Source: Anas platyrhynchos (Eukaryota; Chordata; Aves; Anseriformes; Anatidae). Taken from it: DNA of 64,000 nucleotides. Position numbers and translations under genes: made by a program. Location: positions 9,072,001 to 9,136,000 of the forward strand of contig NC_092590.1 in assembly GCF_047663525.1 (NCBI RefSeq), read 5' to 3'. The notes beneath the pieces are model-generated. The model searched no databases, was not told where the DNA came from, and saw only the letters and a list, made by a program, of their open reading frames with translations. This document shows, one piece after another, positions 51,101 through 60,325 of the stretch (within the stretch, counting starts at the first letter, position 1; every line of letters starts with the position of its first letter).

Positions 51101-54100
51101 GTGTAATAGATCTGTCACACAAGGAGCATTACCAAAGCACAGACTATCTCACTGAACACTGCAGACGTTGATCTCTGGCTCTTTCTGGAAACCCACCGTT
51201 TTCCATAGCTCATTTTTCACACCAAGCACAAGTTTGGCATCCACCAAAGAAAAATAAAAAAATCCAAGTCTGTCCAAAACCTGACAGAGTGAACTACATT
51301 TTAAATCCCTTTTTGGTTGATAGGGTCTACCCTCCCGATTCACCACCTCTCAGCCTGCCCTGATCTTGCAAACATTTATGTGCCAATAAGTACATCAAGC
51401 AACCTCCTCTGCTGAGATCGGTGCTGTCAGGATGGCAGCTCCAGGTTACTTCACAGATTGATCCCGACACTAATGCCATACACAGATATTGATATCATTA
51501 CTTTTCCAGCTGCTACTGATGGATTTTCAGCTGTAGGAGAGACCAGCACCTACCAGCTAAAAAGCTACGATAATACTTTTGAAAACAGAGCTGCTAAATA
51601 GCATTTTGTGCCACTTATGGATAGTAGCGAGTTCCTGAGTCTGCCTGAAAGAACATATTTGCAGGAGAAAATCCTGCACTATTGAAAATAGTGAAGGTAG
51701 AGCAGGGCCCTGCACAGAAATACCACGGGAGCTGGGTCTGAGCCTAAAATGGGGCTGGTGGCACTTGGCTGTCTCACAGGATGAGCTGAAGTAGGCACAC
51801 ACAGGTTTGCCAAGCTCTTGGAGAATAAAATGGTTACTTTGCACTTTGCTTGCTTTTCAAAAGAAGGAAGACCGGAGAGGTGTTGTGTGTGCGTTCACAC
51901 CAGATAAGGCATTGAATGGATGCGTCTCTGGGTAATAATCAACCACGAAAATACTTGCTTGTGCTCTTAATGAATCCTTAATTGTAACGTGACAAACCCT
52001 CCCAAAAGGTTTGTGCCTTTGACAATGCTATGGTTGTTCTCAGGCTTGCAGACCTACAGGGCAAGCCACCTTGATTGCCTTGGAGAACTGGGTGGTAGGC
52101 TCCCTTTCTCAGCCTTTTTAGAAAACAGCTGGGATTCTGTATAAAAGGGCAAAATTTAAGGGAAATCCAAAGGTGGAAAGTGAATTCTCAGGATGTTTAC
52201 GTCAGACAGCTTGTTCACTTGTTGTTTCTTTGCTTGTTTGTGTTTTCTGGGGGGCTCCATAGGCTTGTCTTTGGGGACCCATTTTTCTAGCTGCTGGAAA
52301 TGGCTGGGGTGGGGGCAACTGCCCGCCTTCTGCGCAGGGATCCCCACAAACCACACAGAGGGCTGAAAGGAGCCTCAGGAGATGATCGTGTGCTTCTCCT
52401 TGCACAGATGTGCTGCAGCACTGACACACGCAACGTGTGTCACACACCCGGCTCCCGTGCTCAGCCCGGGTTGCCTGTCAGCAGCGGGGTGTGCTGTGTG
52501 CCTCCAGCTCATGGGGGAAGCAAGCACAAGTTATTACCATTTGAATAATTTTGCAAAACATTTACCATTTCAGGGCGATCAGAGGCGCCGGACCTGGCGA
52601 TCCACAACAGACTGTTTGCATCACCAACAGAGCTGTTTGTGTTTTCACCAAGAAAGGAGAACTGGAAAGTTTTGTGCCAGCAACAGCCCCTCCCTCACCT
52701 CGGAGTAAGCTGCTTCGCGTCCCAGCACTGGTAAGAACAATGAAGAATATAAAGGAGTACAATCGTAGCACATCATCAGTGTTGGTAACTGGTTAGGTCT
52801 GGGACCCATGATCTACCAGATCTGGGCACATCTAGATCGCCAAAATTCCATCCAGATCAGGTGTTGGTGTGCAGCTGCATCTCTACCAATATTGGAAACA
52901 CACTTCATAGTAATTTCCACCCGCTCTCTATTTTTACTTTGAGGACAGGCACCTTCTACCCAGCACGAAGCCTGCAGGTCCCTCATTAACCCAGCCACAT
53001 TTTTCTCCAGCGAACACGAGTATCTTACCCAGTACATTGCTGGGTATCGCTGTCACAACCCGACCTGGCCTGGCAGCACGCGTGCACACGTGCCTGGGGC
53101 TCGCCGGCCCGGCCACATCGATCCCTGCTCATGCCCCGAAACACCCCTGGCGGAGCCGTGCCTGCCTTAACCGAACATTTTTCATCTTCCCATCGATTAG
53201 CTATCACTGGGAGGGAAGAGTGTAATCAATGGGCCTCTTTGTTGTTGTCAGCGTATGCAGCCCCCATATAAATCCTATTATTTTCTGGTTTATTATTTTA
53301 TTTTCTGCTTTTATTGTCTCTCTGAAGGAATACTGCTTCCTAATTAAATGCATCAAAACCATAATACAGTAACCTAAAGTATTTTCCTATTTTATTTCCC
53401 CATAAAGGCTTACTGCCACAAGAGTGATTGCCACAGGCAGTTATATCAGTATTAGTAATAAATGTTTATATTGGAATAAGACTCAAACCCCGCATTTCTG
53501 ATGGGATCCTGTTGTTTGAGACCCTGAAAACCCACAGAAAGGCATCCGTTTGTGCACCAGAGCTCTCCCAGAAATAGCTATGCGCATTTTCCATGCTTTT
53601 CCTCCATTTGTGGCGGTGCATTTAATTTTTGATTGACAGGCCCAACACTGACATAATTCGCCAATTTCTGGCCCAGGCACAATTCGGCTCTTTGAAAAGA
53701 AACGCTCCTCATAATGGTGTAATTTGAATCAGCATACCCATCAAAGCACCTATTTGGAGGTATTTCGGTTCAGGCTCGCGCACTCCAAGCAGCAGACAAG
53801 CACATTAGAGACCCTGATAATCCCAACTGGAAGAAACAACTGCCCTTGGTGCTTGGAATTACTTAGTGCATGCCCTGCTTGGTGCAAAAGGAAAAGGCAG
53901 AGAGGCATCATCTTTTCACACCACCACCTGCAGACGCATTCTGCTGGAGAGCAGGAGAATGATCCCATTATGCAGAGCACGCCCAAACCCCGCTCATGGC
54001 CTCGATAGCGTTTCATCTGCTGTGCCGCACGCACGGTGGGCTTTAAAAAATTTGGGGGGGAAAGGGGACGAGTGCTGGGTCCTGCTGCGGGCACAGAGGG

Positions 54101-54356
54101 CTGTGCCCTTGCCCAGGGCCAGGCTAGAGCCAGCCTGGAGCACGGCCAGCAGCACCCAGTTCGGCTCCCCGGGGGTACCTTGCAGTTTCTGGCTGTACTC
54201 GCTCCGGTCGGACTGACTCCTTCGCAGGGCGCCGTGCTCCCCGGCCGTGCTGCTCTCCACCACGGGCTCCGTCCTCCTCCTCTCCCCCATGTACAGCTTG
54301 TGCCGCAGCAGGGCCAGATTCCTCCTCCGGCCCCCTGCGCCCTCTGTGCTCGCCAT
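20993..54356 (-). CDS. ARHGEF38: ARHGEF38, Rho guanine nucleotide exchange factor 38 (14 coding exons, gene span)
   Basis: Fourteen - strand exons join in frame to 773 codons plus TAG; human is 777 aa. In order of transcription: 54356-54179, 45660-45473, 42866-42743, 38963-38816, 35783-35766, 32003-31804, 31293-31160, 29520-29416, 28225-28103, 25656-25336, 23696-23556, 22372-22174, 21996-21740, 21178-20993. The domain order is DH/RhoGEF (about residues 88-280, with CR1 around [12 protein letters not shown] and CR3 around [17 protein letters not shown]), BAR (about 325-540), SH3-1 (about 582-640) and SH3-2 (713-773). The DH-BAR-SH3-SH3 layout matches ARHGEF37/38 and the C-terminal half of DNMBP/Tuba. 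The DH domain catalyses GDP-GTP exchange on Rho-family GTPases; the BAR domain senses curved membrane; the SH3 domains bind proline motifs. The exact GTPase is not evident from sequence. Every intron is GT-AG and all phases agree. No stop or frameshift is seen. Confidence 0.96.
21629..21677. repeat. AT-rich minisatellite, 9-bp unit
   Basis: About four tandem copies of a TTATTTAAA unit, followed by two imperfect copies (ATAATTG, TTTAAATTATAA). It sits in the intron 60-110 nt past the exon 13 donor and on the - strand translates as repeated Asn-Asn-Leu, which creates a misleading frame extension. Confidence 0.88.
21740..21996 (-). CDS. ARHGEF38: ARHGEF38 coding exon 13 (end of SH3-1 and acidic/Ser linker)
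   Basis: The acceptor is TATGTAG, ending at 21997, and the donor is CAA|GTAAGT at 21739. It completes SH3-1 ([20 protein letters not shown]), then encodes an Asp- and Ser-rich linker ([20 protein letters not shown] and SSSS runs) to residue 712. The linker diverges from human and is a few residues shorter, accounting for part of the length difference. Confidence 0.95.
22174..22372 (-). CDS. ARHGEF38: ARHGEF38 coding exon 12 (first SH3)
   Basis: The acceptor is CTTTTCAG, ending at 22373, and the donor is A|GTAAGT at 22173, phase 1. Residues 561-626 hold most of SH3-1, with W621 in the binding groove. The ALYDY-type motif is degenerate ([18 protein letters not shown]), as in human, so classical PxxP binding may be altered. 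Confidence 0.95.
23556..23696 (-). CDS. ARHGEF38: ARHGEF38 coding exon 11 (BAR-SH3 linker)
   Basis: The acceptor is TTTGCAG, ending at 23697, and the donor is CCA|GTGAGT at 23555. The 47 codons (residues 514-560) include [20 protein letters not shown] and [19 protein letters not shown], ending in a proline-containing linker. Confidence 0.95.
25187..25203. repeat. Poly-A run (17 A)
   Basis: Uninterrupted A run in an ARHGEF38 intron. No recognisable retroposon body precedes it. Confidence 0.9.
25336..25656 (-). CDS. ARHGEF38: ARHGEF38 coding exon 10 (BAR domain)
   Basis: The acceptor is CCTTTCCAG, ending at 25657, and the donor is CCA|GTAAGT at 25335. The 107 codons (residues 407-513) include [40 protein letters not shown] and [20 protein letters not shown], the curved-membrane-binding helices of the BAR domain. 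Confidence 0.96.
27946..27976. repeat. (CAAA)n microsatellite
   Basis: About seven to eight CAAA units, intronic. Confidence 0.95.
28103..28225 (-). CDS. ARHGEF38: ARHGEF38 coding exon 9 (BAR domain)
   Basis: The acceptor is CATTTAG, ending at 28226, and the donor is CTT|GTAAGT at 28102. The 41 codons (residues 366-406) begin [17 protein letters not shown] and end [10 protein letters not shown]. This is the least conserved coding exon relative to human, but length, phase and flanking exons fit exactly. Confidence 0.88.
29416..29520 (-). CDS. ARHGEF38: ARHGEF38 coding exon 8 (start of BAR domain)
   Basis: The acceptor is TATTTTAG, ending at 29521, and the donor is CAG|GTGGGT at 29415. The 35 codons are phase 0 (residues 331-365) and include [20 protein letters not shown] and [15 protein letters not shown], the first BAR helix. 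Confidence 0.94.
31160..31293 (-). CDS. ARHGEF38: ARHGEF38 coding exon 7 (DH-BAR linker)
   Basis: The acceptor is CTCTGCAG, ending at 31294, and the donor is CAG|GTACTT at 31159. It encodes residues 286-330: [20 protein letters not shown] then [20 protein letters not shown]. This is a basic linker between DH and BAR. There is no PH domain after the DH domain, as expected for this subfamily. Confidence 0.94.
31804..32003 (-). CDS. ARHGEF38: ARHGEF38 coding exon 6 (DH CR3)
   Basis: The acceptor is AATTATAG, ending at 32004, and the donor is AG|GTAAGA at 31803, phase 1. It encodes residues 219-285 with [20 protein letters not shown], the core DH helix that contacts the GTPase, and [14 protein letters not shown] at the end of the domain. 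Confidence 0.96.
32004..35765 (-). other. ARHGEF38: ARHGEF38 intron 5
   Basis: A 3.8-kb intron upstream (in + coordinates) of the exon 6 acceptor. No repeat or exon is recognised. The stretch around 33640-33880 has a mixed composition with homeobox-like ATTA cores and CpGs, and might be a conserved non-coding segment, but nothing in the window proves it. Confidence 0.55.
35766..35783 (-). CDS. ARHGEF38: ARHGEF38 coding exon 5, 18-nt microexon
   Basis: An 18-nt exon lies between a pyrimidine-rich acceptor (TTTCTTTTCTTTTGCAG, ending at 35784) and a GTAAGTA donor at 35765. It adds the end of one Lys codon, K-M-Y-E-E, and the first two bases of a Glu codon. Joined to its neighbours it reads [17 protein letters not shown], the same length as human LKKIYMQEGKPNLLDMG. 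Skipping it keeps the frame but removes six residues inside the DH domain. Confidence 0.88.
35784..38815 (-). other. ARHGEF38: ARHGEF38 intron 4
   Basis: A 3.0-kb intron between exon 4 and the microexon. It contains an ancient inverted-repeat element at 35847-35974, 63 nt upstream of the microexon acceptor in transcript sense. Otherwise nothing is recognised. Confidence 0.65.
35847..35974. mobile_element. Ancient MITE-like inverted-repeat element
   Basis: The 128-bp element starts GGGCCAGATTC (35847-35857) and ends with its exact reverse complement GAATCTGGCCC (35964-35974). Elements with GGGCCAGATTCT ends are, to my recollection, abundant in turtle and crocodilian genomes and survive as relics in birds. 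No clear target-site duplication remains. Confidence 0.7.
38816..38963 (-). CDS. ARHGEF38: ARHGEF38 coding exon 4 (DH domain)
   Basis: The acceptor is TTTAACAG, ending at 38964, and the donor is AA|GTAAGA at 38815, phase 2. Translation from the joined frame gives [40 protein letters not shown] and [10 protein letters not shown], closely matching the human DH middle section. No ATG-initiated frame marks this exon, so it is easy to miss. Confidence 0.93.
38964..42742 (-). other. ARHGEF38: ARHGEF38 intron 3
   Basis: A 3.8-kb intron with a 50-bp CR1 tail (41761-41810) and a - strand 85-codon frame with a hydrophobic core (42233-41976) that I do not recognise. A stretch near 39950-40150 has no repeat signature and could be conserved non-coding DNA, which is speculative. 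Confidence 0.6.
41761..41810 (-). mobile_element. CR1 LINE 3' tail fragment
   Basis: Three tandem CATAGAAT units followed by GAGTTGGAAGGGACCC. This is the antisense of the CR1 3' tail, and only about 50 bp is retained. Confidence 0.9.
42743..42866 (-). CDS. ARHGEF38: ARHGEF38 coding exon 3 (DH domain)
   Basis: The acceptor is CATTAG, ending at 42867, and the donor is G|GTATGT at 42742, phase 1. It encodes residues 123-163 with the conserved [20 protein letters not shown] and [13 protein letters not shown] segments. Confidence 0.95.
42867..45472 (-). other. ARHGEF38: ARHGEF38 intron 2
   Basis: A 2.6-kb AT-rich intron. A short block at 43496-43547 resembles an ancient amniote repeat. No exon is recognised. 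Confidence 0.6.
43496..43547. repeat. Possible relic of ancient amniote inverted-repeat element
   Basis: It contains the signature ACTGACTTCAGTGAACTGG followed by CAGATTACATCAG and TTTGGCTC. These occur in this order in the 'TGACTTCAATGG ... CAGATTTACACCAG ... TTTGGCCC' arm of old reptile and bird elements. Strongly decayed. Confidence 0.4.
45473..45660 (-). CDS. ARHGEF38: ARHGEF38 coding exon 2 (start of DH domain)
   Basis: The acceptor is AAACAG, ending at 45661, and the donor is CAG|GTAAGC at 45472. It encodes residues 60-122. The variable linker is followed by [20 protein letters not shown] and [20 protein letters not shown], the first conserved region of the DH domain. Confidence 0.95.
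47328..47385. repeat. Possible ancient amniote repeat relic
   Basis: GCTGAATTCTGCCCC followed by CACTTCAGCGAGGAG, in the spacing seen in old 'GAATTCTGCCC ... CTTCAGTG' elements. Weak, decayed match. Confidence 0.3.
48447..48489. repeat. Polypurine tract
   Basis: 43 nt of purines only: A14, then GA-rich (GAGAGAGAAAGAAAGAGAAG), then A7, in ARHGEF38 intron 1. Confidence 0.92.
54179..54356 (-). CDS. ARHGEF38: ARHGEF38 coding exon 1
   Basis: The ATG at 54356 is in a strong context (CAGCCATGG). The exon encodes residues 1-59, including [19 protein letters not shown] and the [15 protein letters not shown] motif, which align with the human N-terminus. The donor is G|GTACCC at 54178, phase 1. The frame stays open for 187 codons upstream in GC-rich DNA, but homology begins at this ATG. 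The sequence just before it (CTCCTGCCCCCAG|CCATGG) could serve as a splice acceptor, so an upstream non-coding exon is possible. Confidence 0.9.
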
Positions 54357-55900
54357 GGCTGGGGGCAGGAGGGCGAGGGGGGGATTTGGGGGAGGCGGGC
54401 TGCCTGCCCAGGGCAAGGCAGGTGCTGTGGGGTCCTGAGCAGGGCTCCCCAAGCGCTGTGGGACCCGGGCTTGGCCCTGCCACCTGTGCCGGTGCGGCTC
54501 CACCTCCGGGAAGCTGACGCCCCGGGCGGTGTTTGCATTCAGCGGGTGTATGTGCGAGCCTTGCGGGGCCGGTTTGAGAGCCAGCCCCATGCCACAGGCA
54601 CTGCCAGGCCCCTTTCCCCCGCTCCAGGGGACACTCTGCAGGTACTGGCATCCCAACACAGAGCTGTGTCTTTGGCACGGCATGGCCACATCTGGCCACA
54701 GAGAGGTCACAACCCCTGAGGCCACCTTTGCCCCAGGCCAAGCTGTGTTGCTCGTGGCTCTCTGCGGTGTGGGCGCAGCAGGGATGCTGCTTCGGGCCCA
54801 GGGGCAGAGTGGGACATTCCTGCACACACCCAGGGGACACCGAAGCACGTGCAAGCCCCGCAGGGGCTGTCGTGGCAAATTGCTGCGCTCTGATGGCAGC
54901 GAAACAGCTGCTCGCACTCACTCCCCCTGGCTCAGCCCCCGGGAGAGCCCTTATTATCCTATTTGCTAGCAGTGGCCCCTGGCACTCAGGCGCTGCCTGG
55001 GGATGCCGCGTCGTGCCGGTCTAATCAAGCTCGTGTCAAAACAGCAGGAGCTGCTGGCATCTCAGCTCGGGCTGCCTTTATCCTGGCAAGAGCCCCAGCA
55101 GCCGTCAGCAGCCATCGCAGTGATGCCAGGCCCCGCAGCCCCCTCTGCTCTCGGCAGTGCGCTCCCCACGGCACAGCTGCCCTGCTGCAGGGCTGCCACA
55201 CGCTCACCACCACGCGATGATGCTCACGGACACCTGGCAGCCCTGGCCGAGCGTGTCACTGCCACACGATGTCCCTCCAAGGGCCACGTGGGAGAAATTG
55301 GAGCAAGGATGCAATGCGGTGCTGTGAACTCATCTCCACGGTGTGTTTTTTGGGGAAGGGGCTCGCTGGGATGCTGCCTGCTGATCAAAGCCCTTCGTTT
55401 CTATGAGATGAGGAAACTGTTGTGCAATTCACTGTGTCCAGCTGCAGCGCCGTGCCAGTGCTGCACAAAGTGTCCACTCCGAACACAACCTGGCAGAGGA
55501 CTAAAGCAGCGACGGGGATACCGGGAAGAGCTCGTGCAGAAAAGTCACGAGCTGCGTAGGCGGTCCCCACGTTGCGTCCCCTCTCCTCTTTGCTACTCCC
55601 CGAGAAACCCTTCGGTTTTGCAAGACACAGCACAAAAGCTCCCCGAGAGGCACAGCAGTGGTGGGGAGAGGAGCGCCCGGGGAGCACCCCGTGACAAGCG
55701 TCACGTCTCGGCAGCGAGTAAACAGAGGAAGGTGGGAGCTGAGGGGAATCAGCTGCCCCGTTTCCTTACAGGGGGACTTCCTGAGCTGGTTTGTTTTTCC
55801 TTCCCCAAGCGATGGCTTGGCATTCAGCAGGGGTGGTAAAACTGGTTTAAACAGTCACTGCCCCCCTCCCCGGGGGAATCTTGTTCCCATTATTCATGGC
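54357..55900 (-). promoter_or_regulatory. ARHGEF38: GC-rich 5' region of ARHGEF38 (candidate promoter)
   Basis: GC content rises sharply from about 53,900 to 55,900, with many CpGs, and brackets the first coding exon. A promoter here is inferred from position and composition. No TATA box or defined start site is identified. Long frames across it on both strands reflect low stop-codon frequency in GC-rich DNA. Confidence 0.45.
54665..54692 (+). repeat. 28-bp direct repeat, copy 1
   Basis: Starts TGTGTCTTTGGC and ends GGCCACATC. It is identical over 28 bp to 56083-56110. Flanks are unrelated. Confidence 0.95.
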
Positions 55901-56082
55901 AGGGAGCATCTGAAGCTGTATGGAGGAGCTGGTTGGGCTGAAAGCCCCCTCCCTTCCCCCTGGGCTATTTTCCATCTGGATCCGCTCTCCTGCTTTAGTT
56001 CCTCACGCAGCAATGCCAGCAGCTGCGGCAGGGGTACATGTGAGCAGCGTGCCCGAAAAACCCTTTCCCCCTGCTAGGATCT

Positions 56083-56110
56083 TGTGTCTTTGGCACGGCA
56101 TGGCCACATC
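56083..56110 (+). repeat. 28-bp direct repeat, copy 2
   Basis: Exact second copy of 54665-54692, about 1.4 kb further from the ARHGEF38 start codon. Same orientation. Confidence 0.95.
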
Positions 56111-59100
56111 ATTTGGAGAAGCCCGTGTTGTGCTTCTCCGCAGACACAGATCCCATCATTTCTATGAGGCTTTATTATGTTTGTTTAAATTAAGACTGCT
56201 TTTGGGGAAAAGTGGGGAACATGCTTTGGCTGGGTGAAGGTGGAAGAAGAAATTCTGTTCAATTCTGGGCTTTGCAGGCTCTGTGCCACGTATGCGGAGT
56301 TGCAGCCAAGTTAGGATAGAATAGTTTGCTCAGGTGTTTATTACAACAGCAACCTACCCACGTGCAGAAAGCTTTCTTCCTCTAGCTCCACCACACACTA
56401 CAGGGGCTGACGAGGTTTGTGTTCACTCAGCAGGGATGTGGTTTGCTGTTCTCTTCGTGCCTGCAATGGTTTGCCCACCCTCAGACGGCAGCAGCAGTGT
56501 TTTGGGGGCAGCCGGGAGCCCAGAGCTAGCGTGCAACGCAGACTGGAAATGTGGAGTCCCTCCTGGAACCTCAAAATATCTCCTCTGTGCCCCTCAGCGT
56601 GGAGAAGGCTGAAAACAGCACGCCTGAAGTCATATTCCAGGTGAGTTTTAACGCGCATCTTGGTTTATCTGTTCTCACATTAACACCAGGGAGAGCTTAG
56701 ACAAGCGGACTGTGCCAGCAGAGTCTCGTCTGGGGCTGGCAACCACCTCGCGATCCACAGGCGGCTCCCGTTCCCTTCCAGCCATGGTAACAGCTTAGGG
56801 CCAAGCTCTATCGGCGTCACTAATCCGTAGGACAAGAGGGAATACCTGGCATCTGCGTGGGCCAAATGCTCTTTTACAACTACCGCAAACACCCCTTTGA
56901 CCCCTGTGCGCTGGGCTGAGTTGGGTCTCCTAAGCAAATCGGAAGGCGGTGGATGTTAGCACTCACGTACGAGGTATTTACATGGAAGCCACTCCACTCG
57001 AGGGGCAGAACAGGTGCTGGTGTCAACATGGAAAACATCGGCGTTGCGTTCCCAAGCAACTGCAGTAGACACACAGAGGAGGTTATTGTTAAGTGCTCGG
57101 TGCTAACCTTTATCTCCATCCTGAGCTATAAACGAACCAGGAACGCCATCGAGACCGATGGCCATTAGGCAGGCAAACAGCTGTTTGTTTTGCTGCAGCT
57201 CCTCACAGCTGTTAGAAAACATTTCTTTGTAGCCGGGTATACCAGAGCCCACGGGCACAGTGCCTGACTGCCGTGCTCAGCCCTGCTGCTGCAGTGACAC
57301 CCGGTGCCCCTTCAGGTTTGCTCCCAGCAAAAGGCTCTGTGTACAGAGCCTCCTTATGGGGCTGCACCGGGATGGCACCAGCCAGCAAGGATTTCCTGAG
57401 AACTGCCCGGGTCCAAAGTCTGCATGTGCTGCAGGAGCACCGGTGGCCAAACCGCCCAGCAGAGTGCACGCTTTCCACGGCAGGGGGAAAGTCAGGGAAA
57501 AGGGCAGAGGGAAAGTTTCACTGCGCCCCTTTCGGGGCTGGTAAGACAGAACTGCTGCCGAGGGAGAAGCAGAGGATGCATTATTATTGCATGGCCAATA
57601 CCAGAAATCTTCCAGGATGGAGCATGGTGTGGCCCCGTTCCCTTCTGGGCCTGTCTGCTGCTGAAGAACCATCGCTGTCATTAACGGTAGATTAATCACT
57701 GTGTTTAATGACACGAGTCCACAGGTGCTCCTCGTCCCTGATTCCCTGCATCCTTGGAATCCGCTCTTCTCTTCCCAGAAGCAATTACAGCCAGCAGAGG
57801 ATCAGCAGGGTGCACGGGTACTGCTGCAGAAAGCCGTCACACCCCCTCCACGGGAGGAAGGTGACAGTGACAGGCGCGGATGTCTCCATTAGGCTCTCCC
57901 CACGAGCACACCTAGGTGCATACAAAAGCCAGCCCGCGCCTCTTGTCGCTCAGCCTGCACGCGTTGAGCCATAGCAAAGATATCTTTTGAGAGACAAAAC
58001 GCGGAGGCTTAGATAGTGATAAGAGCAATCACGTGAAAGGCCCACCGAGGACTTTGAGCACTGGGAAGTTGCGAGTACGTTCACCCTATCTGTCTGTGGC
58101 TATAATTGTAAGATAAGAGCAGAATGACAGATGAGGATGAAAGCAATAAAAATGGAAGACTTCAGGCTAGGTAAAACTGGAGCCTACACATTGATTTTTC
58201 ACAATGAATGATTCAAAATTACTTTGAAATATACATAGGGAAAAAAACTTCAAACACCTTTCCACGGTATAGAGCGAGAAGAAAGCCTGTCTTGTAGGTG
58301 GAAAGTTATTTTGTGTGGCAGTGTCACCTTCCCTCCGCCTGCTGATCCTGCCAGACTGGTGATTCCAGTAGAGAAACAGGTCTTTGGAAGCAGGTGCGCA
58401 GCCACCGTTTCTTTTAGCCCTGCCTCTAGTGTTTTTTGTCTAAATATTTGGAGGAGAAATTAATAAAGAGTACACCTCCACGGGTCAGCAGGGCTTGAAT
58501 TGCTCTCGGCGTGCCATCGGATCCTTACAGCCACGCGGTGGTTTTCGAAGGGAAATAACCTGACTCCGTTGATCAAGTAGATGGCACTGTGATATCAAAG
58601 CTAATGAGGAAAGGCGAGAAAACGAGCGAGGAGGATAAAAGTACAGGAGGAGGAATCTTCATTATTATGTTTTAATGTAAAATAGGGGGTGTAGAAATTA
58701 CCGAAGATGAAATAGTTTCTGAGGAATCCTTTGAGAATCTTACGTCTGACAATTCAAAAATTGAGAGGGGAAAGGAGCCTTAAGAAGACATAATTTTCAT
58801 TGTACATCCCTATTTTGAACGCTGATAGACTTGCAGCCTTGCACTGGAACTTCCCGTTTCCTGGCAATGCTTTTTGAGCTTAATTAGAACCTTTTTTTTT
58901 CTGTCTGTTTCTCCCTTTTTGTGTACATGCACCTATGTGGAAGAATGAATGAAAAAGAAAGAAGACCATTTGGTGATTTCTCTTTTGCAACAGGCAAGTT
59001 GCTTTGCAGTAAACAAAGATAAATTTTTAAAATCTTAAATCAAGTTTCAGTCAATACTTGCGAATACGTTTGGGTGGAAGTTACAGTAGCTGAAAATCCC

Positions 59101-59405
59101 TGCTTCACAGGGCGTAACACGAACACAGTACGGATGTCTAGGAAGGGAGAAACGGGCGCATCCAGCAAAGCTTGACACGGGCACCGTGTTCTCGCCTCTC
59201 GAGGACTTGGCTTTCTAGGCACAAGTCCAGGCAGAGCAGTGGCATGCCTGCCCGGCTGGCCTTGGCCATCAGCACCTGCTGCAATTAGACACTGCTGGCC
59301 AGACGAGCGCTGCCTGGCTGGCAACCCTGCCCACTCACAGCGACTGTAATCTGCCACGGGAATCCTACGCGCCGTTATAAGCAGCCTAATGAAAAGCATG
59401 GTTAA

Positions 59406-59440
59406 AAAACAAACAAACAAACAAACAAACAAACAAAAAA
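59406..59440. repeat. (AAAC)n microsatellite
   Basis: About eight AAAC units in intergenic DNA. Confidence 0.95.
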
Positions 59441-60325
59441 CTAGCAGCTTGGAGAAACAATTTATTCAGAAAAAAATAGGCTGAAAACTTGTCATCTTCC
59501 TATACCTCATAGTGAATATTATGACTAAAAAATAACTTTGCATAAATGTTGATGATCAGCAATAGGGTAGCTGAGGTGAGTTCACAGTCTGTCCCAGTTT
59601 CTTTGGGTCTTTCTTCACAGTGAGATGGAAAGTGATGTAACCTAATAAGGCTCACTCTATTTACTGAAACACACAATTTCTTCCTCTTATTTAGACAATG
59701 TAGTCTTTTGCTGCCATCAGGTATTTGTCAGCACGTAGGAGTTACCTGTTCCCCCCGGGGTGGCTGGAGCACGAGGACAGCGGTCCACGAGCGCAGGCCT
59801 TTTGCACGTAGGTAGCAGTAAAGCAGAAGGCTGGCAGGAATTGATTCCTTCAGATTAATGGTTTTATAAGCAATGGAGATAGAAGTTACATTGCAGCAAA
59901 GTTAATGAGAGTGATGTAATCTCCAGTCAAGAGCAAACACACTGAAATAGCACATAGTGGTACTAATGACATTCTTCAAAGCCTTATTAGCTGAAAGGAT
60001 GAAAATGATTTTCATTCAGGAGGAAGGGAAATTGTTCTTTTTATGATTATTTATAACATAATAAACTGTTTTCTGCATTTAATTTGCACAGCATTTTCAC
60101 TGGCAAAACATACGCCCAGTTTCATAATACATACATGAAAGAAAGAAACGTAAATGTACACTGCAGAGTACAAACTTAAAGTAAGGGTGTCCTTCAGGCT
60201 TAGGTGATTATACTGCTGCTGAGTCTTTGCCATACTCCACTGGTATTCTGGTGGAATGAGATTCACCCCTGTGCAGAGGGCAAGCATAAAACCTAAGTAC
60301 CATGTAAGCCCTACTTAAGTCTGAT

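Larger units (their letters stand above)
45661..54178 (-). other. ARHGEF38: ARHGEF38 intron 1 (8.5 kb)
   Basis: The largest intron in the gene. It contains a polypurine tract (48447-48489), a possible old repeat relic (47328-47385), and several short frames with no recognisable family. A regulatory role would be plausible for a first intron, but no specific element can be shown. Confidence 0.6.

Noticed and set aside
53750..54921. Long - strand frames (262, 307 and 265 codons) around ARHGEF38 exon 1
   Set aside because: One of them contains the real exon 1, but extends it through intron and upstream DNA. The others are alternative frames in stop-poor GC-rich sequence with no homology.
55003..55839. 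278-codon + strand frame upstream of ARHGEF38
   Set aside because: GC-rich, stop-poor sequence with several competing frames on both strands. Composition is Ala/Pro/Arg/Ser/Cys noise, with no domain, splice context or recognisable family.
59040..59432. 130-codon - strand frame beginning in the (AAAC)n array
   Set aside because: The first residues are the translated microsatellite (Val/Phe/Cys repeat), and the rest has no recognisable family.
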